From: Algorimicrobium hallyeonense
Lineage (GTDB): Bacteria > Bacteroidota > Bacteroidia > Flavobacteriales > Flavobacteriaceae
NCBI RefSeq assembly: GCF_042657385.1
Contig: NZ_JBHSLA010000004.1
Coordinates: forward strand, 186,001 to 250,000
Length of the DNA stretch: 64,000 nt
Direction: 5' to 3'
The notes under the pieces were generated by a model. It saw nothing but the letters and a program-made list of their open reading frames with translations, ran no database searches and had not been told where the DNA came from. Positions 53,150 to 62,362 of this stretch are shown in pieces. The first letter of the stretch is position 1. Every line of letters begins with the position of its first letter. The position numbers were made by a program, and so were the translations under genes.

Positions 53150-55759
53150 ATGAATTTAAATAATTATACCATAAAATCACAGGAAGCTATACAGCAAGCT
53201 CAACAGCTTGCACAGGGCTTTGGACATCAACAAATAGAAAACGAACATATTTTTAAAGCGCTTTTCAATATTGATGAAAGTGTTTTACCGTTTCTATTAA
53301 AAAAATTGAATGTAAATATTTCAATTTTAGAAAAGGCTTTAGATAAGCAATTAGAAAGCTTTGCTAAAGTATCTGGTGGTGAGATTATGCTTTCACGCGA
53401 AGCAGGAAAAACCTTAAATGAGGCGTCAATAATTGCTAAAAAAATGACCGATGAATATGTTTCTATCGAGCATTTAATTTTGGCTATTTTCAAATCGTCC
53501 AGTAAAGTTGCTCAAATGCTAAAAGATCAAGGCGTTACGGAAAACCATTTAAAAGCGGCTATTGAAGAGTTACGTCAAGGAGATCGTGTAACATCGCAAA
53601 GTCAAGAGGACACATATAATTCTTTGAATAAATACGCCAAAAACTTGAACCAATTAGCCAAAGAAGGCAAATTAGATCCCGTTATTGGTCGTGATGAAGA
53701 AATACGACGTATTCTTCAAATTTTATCTCGAAGAACCAAAAACAACCCAATTTTAGTAGGAGAACCAGGAACTGGAAAAACGGCAATCGCGGAAGGTTTA
53801 GCACATAGAATTGTAGATGGTGATATTCCTGAAAATTTAGTGGACAAACAAATTTTTGCTTTAGATATGGGTGCCTTAATTGCAGGCGCTAAATATAAAG
53901 GTGAATTTGAAGAACGCTTAAAAGCCGTTATCAAAGAAGTAACAACGAGTGAAGGCGATATTGTTCTCTTTATTGATGAAATCCACACCCTTGTTGGTGC
54001 AGGTGGTGGTCAAGGCGCTATGGATGCTGCTAATATTTTAAAGCCAGCATTAGCGCGAGGCGAACTGCGTGCTATTGGAGCCACAACTTTGGACGAGTAT
54101 CAAAAATATTTTGAAAAAGATAAAGCATTGGAACGTCGATTCCAGAAGGTAATGGTGGATGAGCCAGATACGGAAAGTGCTATTTCTATCCTTCGTGGTA
54201 TTAAAGAAAAGTATGAAACACACCACAAAGTGCGTATAAAAGACGAAGCTATTATTGGTGCAGTTGAATTATCTGAGCGATACATTACCAATCGTTTTTT
54301 ACCAGATAAGGCAATTGATTTAATGGATGAGGCTGCATCTAAATTACGAATGGAAATCAATTCCAAACCAGAAGAATTAGATGTTTTGGACAGAAAGGTA
54401 ATGCAGTTGGAAATTGAAATTGAAGCCATTAAGCGTGAAAAAGATGAAACGAAATTAAAAACGTTACGTGCTGATTTAGCAAATTTAAAAGAAGAACGCA
54501 ACGAACTAAATGCTAAATGGAAAAGCGAAAAAGAAGTCGTAGATAATATCCAAGCCGCAAAATCCGATATTGAAGAATTTAAACTAGAAGCGGAACGTGC
54601 GGAGCGTGATGGCGACTATGGTAAGGTAGCTGAAATTCGCTATGGAAAAATAAAAGAAGCACAAGAACGTTTGGAAACCCTTCAAAAGGAGTTGCAAGCC
54701 AATCAAAGTGACAGTTCTTTAATAAAAGAAGAAGTCACTTATGATGATATTGCAGAAGTGGTAGCTAAATGGACGGGCATTCCAGTAACCAAAATGTTAC
54801 AGAGTGAACGTGAAAAGCTATTAAAATTAGAAAACGAATTGCACAAACGTGTGGTTGGTCAAGAAGAAGCTATTGTTGCCGTTAGTGATGCTGTACGACG
54901 CTCTAGAGCTGGTTTACAAAATCCACAGAAACCAATTGGCACCTTCCTATTTTTAGGAACAACAGGTGTTGGTAAAACGGAATTAGCAAAAGCCTTGGCA
55001 GAATATTTATTTGATGATGAAGCTGCTATGACTAGAATAGATATGAGTGAATACCAAGAACGTCATGCGGTAAGCCGATTGGTTGGTGCACCTCCAGGGT
55101 ATGTTGGTTATGATGAAGGTGGTCAGTTAACAGAAGCTGTAAGACGTAAGCCGTATTCCGTTGTTTTATTAGATGAAATTGAAAAGGCGCATCCAGATAC
55201 TTTCAATATTTTATTGCAAGTATTAGATGAAGGTCATTTAACGGATAACAAAGGACGTCTAGCAGATTTTAAAAACACGATTATCATTATGACCTCTAAT
55301 ATGGGAAGTCAGATAATTCAAGAGAAATTTGAAGCTACAAAAGATGTAGATGCAGCCATGGAACTGGCTAAAATAGAAGTGCTAGGATTGTTAAAGCAAA
55401 GCGTGAGACCCGAATTTTTAAACCGTATTGACGATACCATTATGTTTACGCCTTTAACAGAGGAAAACATTACAGAAATTGTAGGATTACAATTAAAAGG
55501 AATCACCAAAATGATAGGAAAACAAGGCATTACGTTTGATGCCACACCAGAAGCCATTGCTTATTTAGCAAAAAAAGGCTACAATCCAGAATATGGTGCA
55601 CGACCTGTTAAACGTGTCATTCAGAAAGAAGTTTTAAATGAATTAAGTAAAGAAATTCTATCTGGATCGGTTTCAACAGACAGTATTATTCTACTAGATG
55701 CTTTTGATGATAAATTAGTATTTAGAAATCAAGGTGATTTAGTATCTGAAGAGTATTAA
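53150..55759 (+). CDS. clpB: ATP-dependent disaggregase ClpB
   Basis: An 869-residue Hsp100 chaperone that resolves protein aggregates together with DnaK. Domains: Clp_N (1-145), AAA1 with GEPGTGKT (near 205), FIDEIHTLVGAGG and the arginine finger region, the coiled-coil middle domain (about 405-525) and AAA2 with GTTGVGKTE (near 603) and LLDEIEKAHPD. The C-terminal domain is complete. There is no ClpP-binding loop, as expected. A terminator and a palindrome flank it. Confidence 0.97.
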   Translation: MNLNNYTIKSQEAIQQAQQLAQGFGHQQIENEHIFKALFNIDESVLPFLLKKLNVNISILEKALDKQLESFAKVSGGEIMLSREAGKTLNEASIIAKKMTDEYVSIEHLILAIFKSSSKVAQMLKDQGVTENHLKAAIEELRQGDRVTSQSQEDTYNSLNKYAKNLNQLAKEGKLDPVIGRDEEIRRILQILSRRTKNNPILVGEPGTGKTAIAEGLAHRIVDGDIPENLVDKQIFALDMGALIAGAKYKGEFEERLKAVIKEVTTSEGDIVLFIDEIHTLVGAGGGQGAMDAANILKPALARGELRAIGATTLDEYQKYFEKDKALERRFQKVMVDEPDTESAISILRGIKEKYETHHKVRIKDEAIIGAVELSERYITNRFLPDKAIDLMDEAASKLRMEINSKPEELDVLDRKVMQLEIEIEAIKREKDETKLKTLRADLANLKEERNELNAKWKSEKEVVDNIQAAKSDIEEFKLEAERAERDGDYGKVAEIRYGKIKEAQERLETLQKELQANQSDSSLIKEEVTYDDIAEVVAKWTGIPVTKMLQSEREKLLKLENELHKRVVGQEEAIVAVSDAVRRSRAGLQNPQKPIGTFLFLGTTGVGKTELAKALAEYLFDDEAAMTRIDMSEYQERHAVSRLVGAPPGYVGYDEGGQLTEAVRRKPYSVVLLDEIEKAHPDTFNILLQVLDEGHLTDNKGRLADFKNTIIIMTSNMGSQIIQEKFEATKDVDAAMELAKIEVLGLLKQSVRPEFLNRIDDTIMFTPLTEENITEIVGLQLKGITKMIGKQGITFDATPEAIAYLAKKGYNPEYGARPVKRVIQKEVLNELSKEILSGSVSTDSIILLDAFDDKLVFRNQGDLVSEEY

Positions 55760-55827
55760 AGTTTCCTTAAAACGAAAATAAAAAGTTCGAAAGGACGTTT
55801 TCAGTAATAAGTTGGTTAGTTAGTTTT

Positions 55828-55871
55828 AAAAAGCAACGTAAATCCCATACAGGATGCACGTTGCTTTTTTT
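55828..55871 (+). terminator. Terminator after clpB
   Basis: A 12-bp stem (55828-55839 with 55858-55869) has an 18-nt loop followed by a T-tract. Confidence 0.82.
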
Positions 55872-55964
55872 TGTGAAAGAACATAACATTTTGGCTTTCA
55901 ATAATATTTGCTTATTTTACTAGTATAAACAATTACGGATTAAAAAAATAAATTAGCGTAAATT

Positions 55965-55972
55965 TATCTTTG
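55965..55972 (+). promoter_or_regulatory. -7 box of the hypothetical gene at 55994
   Basis: TATCTTTG fits TAnnTTTG. It includes an in-frame TTG, which argues against that TTG being the start codon. No -33 element is clear. Confidence 0.45.
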
Positions 55973-55993
55973 ATAAAAATTAAAACAAACGAT

Positions 55994-56380
55994 ATGGGCA
56001 TGTTTCATTATTACGATTTACCAAGTGCAGAAATTTTTGTTTTCGACGATTTTCTAATTTGTCAAATAGGTGAAGGTATGGAAATTCATCCAGAGCATAA
56101 TACAAACTTGAAGGAAGTGATTGAAAAGCATTTTTTAGGTAAAAATATTGGCTACATATCCAATCGTGTTAACTCCTACTCCGTGGACCCGCTGACCTAT
56201 GTTGAAACCGAAAAAATCCCTAATCTAATAGCCATGGCTATAATTCCTGAAACAGAAGTTATGCGAAAGAATGCCGAATATGAACGCAATTTTTATGATA
56301 AACCTTATGAAATATTCAACTGTTTAGGTGATGCCATTAACTGGATTCATTGTCTCATTAGAGAAGAAACAAATTCATAA
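55994..56380 (+). CDS. Conserved hypothetical protein (STAS/SpoIIAA-like fold possible)
   Basis: A 128-residue soluble protein, start MGMFHYYDLPSAEIFVFDDF. The strand-helix pattern with KNIGYISNRVNSYSVDP and AMAIIPETEVMRKNAEYERNFY, and the ending LGDAINWIHCLIRE, resembles STAS-like flavobacterial proteins, but no strict motif is seen. The ATG at 55994 is preferred to a TTG at 55970, since a promoter box lies on that TTG. A terminator follows. Confidence 0.72.
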   Translation: MGMFHYYDLPSAEIFVFDDFLICQIGEGMEIHPEHNTNLKEVIEKHFLGKNIGYISNRVNSYSVDPLTYVETEKIPNLIAMAIIPETEVMRKNAEYERNFYDKPYEIFNCLGDAINWIHCLIREETNS

Positions 56381-56383
56381 ATA

Positions 56384-56412
56384 AAAAAAGCCGCTTATAT
56401 GCGGCTTTTTTC
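56384..56412 (+). terminator. Bidirectional terminator
   Basis: An 11-bp stem AAAAAAGCCGC/GCGGCTTTTTT with a TTATAT loop lies between the hypothetical gene and the convergent OmpW-like gene. Confidence 0.88.
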
Positions 56413-56436
56413 AATTCTATTGGTTTAAAAATTCAA

Positions 56437-57066
56437 TTAGAATTTTCTACCAATACCCAAACCAACTACTAGTGGGTTAATATCCACTTCTACAGGTAAA
56501 ATACCTGCTCCTGTGTTCACTTCAACATCTGTTGAGATTAATAATTGCTTCACATCTAGGTTTAAAAACCACTTGTCATTTAAATTATAATCAACACCTA
56601 CTTGAAATGAAAACCCAAATGTGTTTTCATAATCCATATCAACTACATCACCTTCATCTATCCCGTAAAAAATGGTATAATTAATACCAGCACCTAAATA
56701 TGGTTTAAAATCTCCAAAATAAAAGTGGTATTGTAGATTTAATGTTGGAGGTAATAACCACGCATGACCTAAATCCGTTGTTCCCAAATTATTACCAACT
56801 TCTACATCGTGTTTGGTAGTTGCTAAAATTAATTCAGCAGCTATATTTTTAGTAAAGAAGTATGTAAAATCTAATTCTGGAACAAAGGTTGTAGAAATAT
56901 CCACATCTGCACCTGGGATGTCATCACCTGGCGAAGGAATAACAGCAATTACCCTAAAACGCGCTTGCCACTTACTGTAATCATCATTGGAAGTTTGATT
57001 CTCTTGCGCTTGCGCATTAAATATAAAGGCAAACACTAATAACGTACTAAAAATTATTTTTTTCAT
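56437..57066 (-). CDS. OmpW family outer membrane protein
   Basis: A 209-residue eight-stranded beta-barrel. The ATG at 57066 gives a signal peptide (MKKIIFSTLLVFAFIFNAQA); a longer frame to 57171 adds an unconserved stretch across a promoter box (TACTTTTG, 57091-57098, minus strand). The OmpW pattern is visible: FRVIAVIPSPGDDI, FVPELDFTYFFTKNIAAELI, LLPPTLNLQYHF, KPYLGAGINYTIFY and a terminal Phe. It probably binds small hydrophobic ligands; the role is not known. Confidence 0.9.
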   Translation of the reverse strand: MKKIIFSTLLVFAFIFNAQAQENQTSNDDYSKWQARFRVIAVIPSPGDDIPGADVDISTTFVPELDFTYFFTKNIAAELILATTKHDVEVGNNLGTTDLGHAWLLPPTLNLQYHFYFGDFKPYLGAGINYTIFYGIDEGDVVDMDYENTFGFSFQVGVDYNLNDKWFLNLDVKQLLISTDVEVNTGAGILPVEVDINPLVVGLGIGRKF

Positions 57067-57310
57067 GGTATAAAGTTTAAAATTATACCCCAAAAGTAAT
57101 TTCATTAAATGCTTTAAACACTGACAAAAATCATAGGTGAAAATTACACGTAGTAATGTGCTATGATTCAATGAACTAAATTTTATAAATAAATTAAACT
57201 TTCTTTAAACATTTAAAATTTGATAAATATTTGATAAATTTTATCAATAAAGTTAAAAAGATAGACAGTTAATCGTATTTTTACAGCACCTTAACCTATT
57301 TTTTACGACT

Positions 57311-57964
57311 ATGGAAATTAACAATTATATTGATCACACCCTTCTTAAACCTACTGCCACACAAAAGGAAATAAAAACGCTTTGTGATGAAGCCAAAGAG
57401 TACCGCTTTTTTAGTGTTTGTGTTAATGGTTTTTATGTACCTTTAGCTAAAGAGCTTTTAACAAAATCCAATGTTAAAGTTTGTGCTGTGGTTGGTTTTC
57501 CTTTAGGAGCTATGACAACCGAAGCCAAAGTTTTTGAAGCTAAGAAAGCTATTGAAGATGGTGCCGATGAAATTGATATGGTCATTAACATTGGCATGCT
57601 TAAAAGTAAAAGTTACGTTAATGTTTATACAGATATCCGCGATGTAAAAGTGGCTATTGGTTCTAAAACGCTGAAGGTTATATTAGAAATTAGTGAACTA
57701 TCTAAAAACGAAATCATAAAGGCTTGTCAGATTTGCTTGGATGCCAAAGCCGACTTTATAAAAACATCAACAGGGTTTTCTAAAGGTGGCGCCACCTTAA
57801 CGGCTGTAAAAATGATTCGGAAAACAATAAAAGATGGTGCTAAAATAAAAGCATCAGGTGGTATTCGTAATTTAGGAACTGCTAAAAAATATATTGAGGC
57901 TGGTGTGGACAGAATAGGTGCATCATCAGGTGTTTCTATTATGGAGGAACTAGCCAAGGAATAA
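57311..57964 (+). CDS. deoC: Deoxyribose-phosphate aldolase
   Basis: A 217-residue class I aldolase splitting 2-deoxyribose 5-phosphate to acetaldehyde and glyceraldehyde 3-phosphate. The N-terminal motif is IDHTLLKPTATQKEI, the Schiff-base Lys is in ADFIKTSTGFS, and the proton relay Lys is in KIKASGGIRN. It is 19 bp upstream of deoD, so the two form a nucleoside salvage operon. Confidence 0.96.
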   Translation: MEINNYIDHTLLKPTATQKEIKTLCDEAKEYRFFSVCVNGFYVPLAKELLTKSNVKVCAVVGFPLGAMTTEAKVFEAKKAIEDGADEIDMVINIGMLKSKSYVNVYTDIRDVKVAIGSKTLKVILEISELSKNEIIKACQICLDAKADFIKTSTGFSKGGATLTAVKMIRKTIKDGAKIKASGGIRNLGTAKKYIEAGVDRIGASSGVSIMEELAKE

Positions 57965-57983
57965 CAAAAAATTTAATCTAATT

Positions 57984-58682
57984 ATGAGCGTACACATTGA
58001 AGCCAAAAAAGGAGAAATTGCTGAAACCATTCTTTTACCTGGCGATCCACTTCGAGCCAAATGGATAGCCGAAACGTTTTTAGACAATCCAAAATGTTTC
58101 AATAAGGTCCGCAATATGTTTGGATACACTGGGACTTTTAATGGGAAACCTATATCTGTTATGGGAACCGGAATGGGTGTTCCAAGTATTTCTATTTATG
58201 CCCATGAGCTTATTAATGAATTTGGAGTAAAAAACTTAATTCGCGTTGGTAGTGCTGGATCCTATCAAGAACATGTAAAAGTTAGAGACATTGTTTTAGC
58301 TATGGCAGCATCATCAAATTCTGGTGTTAATGAATTGCGTTTTGGTGGCGCCGATTACGCGCCTACAGCCGATTATAATTTATTCCAAAAAGCAGTAGAC
58401 ATAGCTAAAAGTAAAAACATTCCTATTAAAGCGGGAAACGTTTTTACTTCAGATGAGTTTTATGCAGACAATTTTGAGTCTTATAAAAAGTGGTCTAAAT
58501 TTGGTGTGCTTTGTGTAGAAATGGAAACTGCTGGACTTTATACCATTGCGGCTAAACACAATGTTAATGCTTTGACTATTTTAACCATTTCAGATTCTTT
58601 AGTTACTGGAGAACGCACGACAAGTCAAGAGCGTGAAACCACATTTAAAGATATGATTGCTATTGCTTTAGATTTAGCTTAA
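57984..58682 (+). CDS. deoD: Purine-nucleoside phosphorylase
   Basis: A 232-residue hexameric PNP of the DeoD type. Motifs are ETILLPGDPLRAKWIAE at the N-terminus, MGTGMGVPSISIYAHEL, LIRVGSAGS, VEMETAGLYTIAA and ISDSLVTGE with the catalytic Asp. It yields deoxyribose 1-phosphate, which feeds deoC after isomerisation. A phosphatase lipoprotein gene follows 14 bp later. Confidence 0.96.
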   Translation: MSVHIEAKKGEIAETILLPGDPLRAKWIAETFLDNPKCFNKVRNMFGYTGTFNGKPISVMGTGMGVPSISIYAHELINEFGVKNLIRVGSAGSYQEHVKVRDIVLAMAASSNSGVNELRFGGADYAPTADYNLFQKAVDIAKSKNIPIKAGNVFTSDEFYADNFESYKKWSKFGVLCVEMETAGLYTIAAKHNVNALTILTISDSLVTGERTTSQERETTFKDMIAIALDLA

Positions 58683-58696
58683 ACACATACATCATA

Positions 58697-59218
58697 ATGC
58701 ATATGAGGTTTTTAATGGCACTTGTTCTTATTGGATTTTTATCATTATCAAGTTGTGCGGAAAAATCTGACGATACCACATTAACAACACTTTACTTTAT
58801 ACGTCACGCCGAAAAAGACCGAAGTAATCCGAACAATAAAGACCCGCATTTAACCGCCACCGGAAATCAGAGAGCCATATATTGGTCTGAAGTTCTTAAA
58901 AACGTGAAATTTGAGGCCATATATTCATCTGACTATAAACGTACTGTTGAAACCGCTTCACCCACAGCCAAAAACAACAACCTAAAGATTCAGATTTATA
59001 ATGCCAACATTTTAGATACTGATAAATTGTTAAGCGAAAACAGAGGTAATAACGTGCTAATTGTTGGACATAGTGATACCACACCCAAATTTGTAAATAA
59101 ATTTTTAGGAACGGAAAGTTACCAAGATATTGATGACAGTAATAATGGGAATTTGTACATCCTAACCTTTACAGATACTATGATTAAGGATTTACTTCTA
59201 GTGGTGAACCCTCAATAA
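58697..59218 (+). CDS. Histidine phosphatase family lipoprotein (SixA-like)
   Basis: A 173-residue exported protein with the lipoprotein signal ending SLSSC. The phosphohistidine motif is YFIRHAEKDR, and the second catalytic His is in VGHSDTTPK. An Arg is in SSDYKRTVETA. The size is that of SixA-type or small phosphoglycerate mutase-like phosphatases. It follows deoD closely and is probably part of that transcript; the substrate is unknown. Its last 35 nt overlap the end of the convergent gene. The start could also be the second ATG at 58703. Confidence 0.85.
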   Translation: MHMRFLMALVLIGFLSLSSCAEKSDDTTLTTLYFIRHAEKDRSNPNNKDPHLTATGNQRAIYWSEVLKNVKFEAIYSSDYKRTVETASPTAKNNNLKIQIYNANILDTDKLLSENRGNNVLIVGHSDTTPKFVNKFLGTESYQDIDDSNNGNLYILTFTDTMIKDLLLVVNPQ

Positions 59219-59945
59219 TATTCTCCAATTCTATTTTAGAAAGTAATTTTAATTGTTCTTTTTCAAACAAATCATCTAAATCTTCTACTGAAACACCTTC
59301 GGCTTCTGGTTTATAATTATTGTAATCTACAAAACGTAAACCTCCAACATAGCGTTCGTTAAAAGCTTCACGAAAACGGAATCCAACACCATCCGCTTCC
59401 TCATAAGAATAGGCCAAATAATCTACTTTAAAAGTTTCTGTTTGAATCCAGTATATGAATTCATCTTCAAAATCTTCTCCGCCACCCTCTTCATTAAAAG
59501 TGACTTTAATTTTGTAGTATGGCACGTCTTTTATTGTAACCTTCCCTATTAACTGCTTATTTACAGCAGCATCATTTAAACCATGAGGTAGTATGGCAAA
59601 ATAATGCACTGAATTTACAGAAGCACTTAATTTTGCTGCAGTAGTATCAGCTAACATGACCTGTTTTTCATCAATATATCGTTCAAATCCATTATTATCA
59701 ATATAGTCTTGAACAAACCCAACAGAATCTTTATGAAACTCCCTAATCAAAGAATAATAACCATTATAACGAGCGGCATGATATTGTATATCTCTAAATT
59801 GAAAGGAATATGACGACCTGTCCAACTTATTACCACCAGCAACTTTTATGGCTTTGTTTACAATGTCGTTAGCGGTCAGCTCTTTTTTAGAAGACTCACA
59901 ACTAGCAATAAATAAAACGATTAATACAAAGGCTAAATGTTTCAT
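59184..59945 (-). CDS. DUF6503-like lipoprotein
   Basis: A 253-residue lipoprotein (signal ending LFIASC). It has the helix AIKVAGGNKLDRSSYSFQFRD followed by many antiparallel strands, including YYKIKVTFNEEGGGEDFEDEF and WIQTETFKVDYLAYSY, with a Tyr-rich beta-sheet as in LolA-like folds. I recall such genes near deoC in flavobacteria, sometimes misnamed as aldolases. There is no catalytic motif. It converges on the phosphatase gene with a 35-bp coding overlap. Confidence 0.75.
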   Translation of the reverse strand: MKHLAFVLIVLFIASCESSKKELTANDIVNKAIKVAGGNKLDRSSYSFQFRDIQYHAARYNGYYSLIREFHKDSVGFVQDYIDNNGFERYIDEKQVMLADTTAAKLSASVNSVHYFAILPHGLNDAAVNKQLIGKVTIKDVPYYKIKVTFNEEGGGEDFEDEFIYWIQTETFKVDYLAYSYEEADGVGFRFREAFNERYVGGLRFVDYNNYKPEAEGVSVEDLDDLFEKEQLKLLSKIELENIIEGSPLEVNP

Positions 59946-60023
59946 GTTTACTATATTTCTAATTTCTGTCGTAAATCTAATGAATACTTACAGCATAAAT
60001 TCGAAAAGCAATCATAATTTATT

Positions 60024-60031
60024 TACCTTTG
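60024..60031 (+). promoter_or_regulatory. -7 box of smpB
   Basis: TACCTTTG fits TAnnTTTG, placing transcription start just before the ATG at 60038. It covers the TTG at 60029, which is therefore not the start. Confidence 0.5.
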
Positions 60032-60037
60032 AATTCT

Positions 60038-60493
60038 ATGCAGAACACCATTAACATAAAGAATAAAAAGGCTAAATTTCAATATGAAATTTTAGATAAA
60101 TACACTGCTGGTATAGTATTGACTGGTACTGAAATAAAATCTATTAGAGCTAGTAAGGCGTCCATAGCTGAAAGTTTTTGCGAGTTTAATGAACAGGGTG
60201 AATTATTTGTTATTAATATGACCGTTGAAGAATATATGTACGGCACATATTATAACCACAGACCAAAAGCAGAACGTAAATTATTACTAAACAAACGCGA
60301 ATTAAAAAAATTGGAAAAAGAGGTTAGAAATACGGGTTTAACCATTATTCCATTACGTTTATTCATTAATGATAAGGGCTACGCAAAACTCGTTATTGCT
60401 TTGGCTAGAGGTAAAAAATTATTCGACAAACGTGAAACCATTAAAGATCGGGATAATAAAGTCCGTTTAGATCGTATTAAGAAAAGCTTTTAA
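60038..60493 (+). CDS. smpB: SsrA-binding protein SmpB
   Basis: A 151-residue tmRNA-binding protein for trans-translation. The conserved motifs are FQYEILDKYTAGIVLTGTEIKSIRASKASI, NHRPKAERKLLLNKREL and the C-terminal KRETIKDRDNKVRLDR. The start is ATG at 60038. The gene is followed by the NTF2-like gene after 9 bp. The tmRNA gene itself is not in this window. Confidence 0.96.
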   Translation: MQNTINIKNKKAKFQYEILDKYTAGIVLTGTEIKSIRASKASIAESFCEFNEQGELFVINMTVEEYMYGTYYNHRPKAERKLLLNKRELKKLEKEVRNTGLTIIPLRLFINDKGYAKLVIALARGKKLFDKRETIKDRDNKVRLDRIKKSF

Positions 60494-60502
60494 AGTATAC
60501 TC

Positions 60503-61027
60503 ATGAAGAAAACCCTCATAATTATGGTCTTTTTAATGACTGTTTCGCAAATTCAGGCACAAATACTGCTAGACCCAAGCTCTAGAAAAGTTGGTAGTAT
60601 TGATGCTATTATTAATGAACTATACCATGTTAATTCTGGTAAAAAAGGATACGACCGCAATTGGGCAGATTTCAAGTACTTGTTTTATCCAGGTGCAAAA
60701 ATTATCCCCACAGGCCCTAGTTTAGACGGGAATCATTTAGCGAAATTTATGACACCTGATGAGTATAAAAAAAGCTCGGAAGAGTGGCTAAAAGAAAATG
60801 GCTATTTTGAAAAAGAAATTAACCGGAAAATGGAAGTTTTTGGTAATATAGCTCATGTTTTTAGCACGTTTGAAGCCTACCATAGTCCTACCGATCCTTA
60901 TCCGGCACTTCGTGGAATTAAGAGTATTCAGTTATTAAATGATGGATTACGTTGGTGGATTGTTAACGTTTATTGGATGCAGGAAACCCGAACCAAACCA
61001 ATTCCTCGAGATTATTTACCAGATTAA
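60503..61027 (+). CDS. Secreted NTF2-like protein
   Basis: A 174-residue exported protein with signal MKKTLIIMVFLMTVSQIQAQ. The rest is a probable SnoaL/NTF2-like cone fold: INELYHVNSGKKG, HVFSTFEAYHSP, IKSIQLLNDGLRWWIVNVYW. No catalytic residues can be named. It lies in a likely operon between smpB and the DUF1648 gene (24 bp). Confidence 0.75.
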   Translation: MKKTLIIMVFLMTVSQIQAQILLDPSSRKVGSIDAIINELYHVNSGKKGYDRNWADFKYLFYPGAKIIPTGPSLDGNHLAKFMTPDEYKKSSEEWLKENGYFEKEINRKMEVFGNIAHVFSTFEAYHSPTDPYPALRGIKSIQLLNDGLRWWIVNVYWMQETRTKPIPRDYLPD

Positions 61028-61051
61028 TTATATCACATTAGCTATCAGGAT

Positions 61052-61570
61052 ATGTTTTATGAGAATAGACCAAGAATAACTTTAGAAAAATCGACATTAG
61101 ATGTTTTTCTAGACGTTTTTTCGTTTGGAATTCTTCTTTTAACCCTGTTATATATCATTTTAAATTATAGCCAATTACCAGAACAAGTTCCTATGCATTT
61201 TAACCACTCGGGAAAAATAACCCGTTATGGTGATAAAAGCAGTATTTGGTTTCTTAATTTAATAGGCTTTGCAACCGTTTATGGGCTTTTTTATTTGAAT
61301 AAATTTCCGCATATTTTTAATTATGCACAGAAAATAACCACCCAAAATGCCCAGAAATTATATGTAGAAGCTACACGATTAATTCGTTTTTTAAATGTCT
61401 GTATTGCTTTTTTATTTGCAATCATTTCTTTTGAAATCGTTCAAGTCAGCTTACACAAAACAGATTCTATAAGTAACTTTTCCAATTATCTATTAATGGG
61501 AATTGTAATCCTAATGACTATTGGTCCAATAATATATGTTGTTGTCAGTTTAATAAAGAAAAAAACCTAG
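61052..61570 (+). CDS. DUF1648 domain membrane protein
   Basis: A 172-residue protein with four predicted membrane helices and the DUF1648 hallmark LPEQVPMHFNHSGKITRYGDKS after the first helix. The domain is linked to SdpI-like immunity proteins but no function is proven here. Its end overlaps the pcm gene by 4 nt (convergent). Confidence 0.83.
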   Translation: MFYENRPRITLEKSTLDVFLDVFSFGILLLTLLYIILNYSQLPEQVPMHFNHSGKITRYGDKSSIWFLNLIGFATVYGLFYLNKFPHIFNYAQKITTQNAQKLYVEATRLIRFLNVCIAFLFAIISFEIVQVSLHKTDSISNFSNYLLMGIVILMTIGPIIYVVVSLIKKKT

Positions 61571-62208
61571 TTTTTATCTTCTAATAAAGGAACAAATCTA
61601 AATTCGCCGTATTCATGCTTTTCGAATTCCTTGATACCTTTTCTAATAAATAAGGTCATGGTTTGAACATCATCCCCAACAGGAATAACCAATCGTCCAC
61701 CAATTGCCAATTGACTCAATAATGGATTTGGAACAAACGGCGCACCAGCCGTAACAATAATGCCTTTAAAAGGTGCTTCTTCCTTTAAACCAATATAACC
61801 ATCACCGAAAATTAATTTTTTAGCACGATATCCTAATTTCGGTAAAAATTTACTTGTTTTTTTAAACAATTCATGCTGCCTTTCAATGCTATAAACTTGC
61901 GCACCAAGCTCACATAAAACAGCTGTCTGATAACCACTTCCTGTACCTATTTCTAAAATTTTATCGCCTTTTTCTATTTGTAGTAATTCCGTTTGAAACG
62001 CCACGGTATACGGTTGCGAAATAGTTTGGTCCGCCGCAATAGGAAATGCTTTATCTTGATAAGCATGATCTAAAAAACCAGAATCCATAAACAAATGACG
62101 TGGAATTTTACCAATAGCATTTAGCACATCAGTATTTATAATTCCTTTATCTTTAACAACCTGAACTAGCTGTTGGCGCATGCCTTTATGCTTAAATGTA
62201 TCCTTCAA
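61567..62208 (-). CDS. pcm: Protein-L-isoaspartate O-methyltransferase
   Basis: A 213-residue AdoMet-dependent repair methyltransferase acting on isoaspartyl residues in damaged proteins. The signature motifs are AFPIAADQTISQPYTVAFQ near the N-terminus and KILEIGTGSGYQTAVLCELG for AdoMet. Also GRLVIPVGDDVQTM near the end. The length is typical. Confidence 0.95.
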   Translation of the reverse strand: MKDTFKHKGMRQQLVQVVKDKGIINTDVLNAIGKIPRHLFMDSGFLDHAYQDKAFPIAADQTISQPYTVAFQTELLQIEKGDKILEIGTGSGYQTAVLCELGAQVYSIERQHELFKKTSKFLPKLGYRAKKLIFGDGYIGLKEEAPFKGIIVTAGAPFVPNPLLSQLAIGGRLVIPVGDDVQTMTLFIRKGIKEFEKHEYGEFRFVPLLEDKN

Positions 62209-62338
62209 AATATCTTTTTTTTAAAGTCTAAAATTACACAAACATTTCATGGGTTAAAATTAAAATCCGTCTAAATTATCCACATTTTAGAATCGGATAT
62301 TTTATGTCTATTTTCACAGAAATAAATAGCGAAAACCT

Positions 62339-62346
62339 TATTTTTG
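62339..62346 (+). promoter_or_regulatory. -7 box of the Gfo/Idh gene
   Basis: TATTTTTG fits TAnnTTTG and lies 16 nt before the ATG at 62363. The -33 element is not clear. Confidence 0.45.
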
Positions 62347-62362
62347 TTCAAAACGATAAAAA

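Noticed and set aside
57067..57171. N-terminal extension of the OmpW-like gene
   Set aside because: It crosses a promoter-like box, and the ATG at 57066 starts a clean signal peptide.
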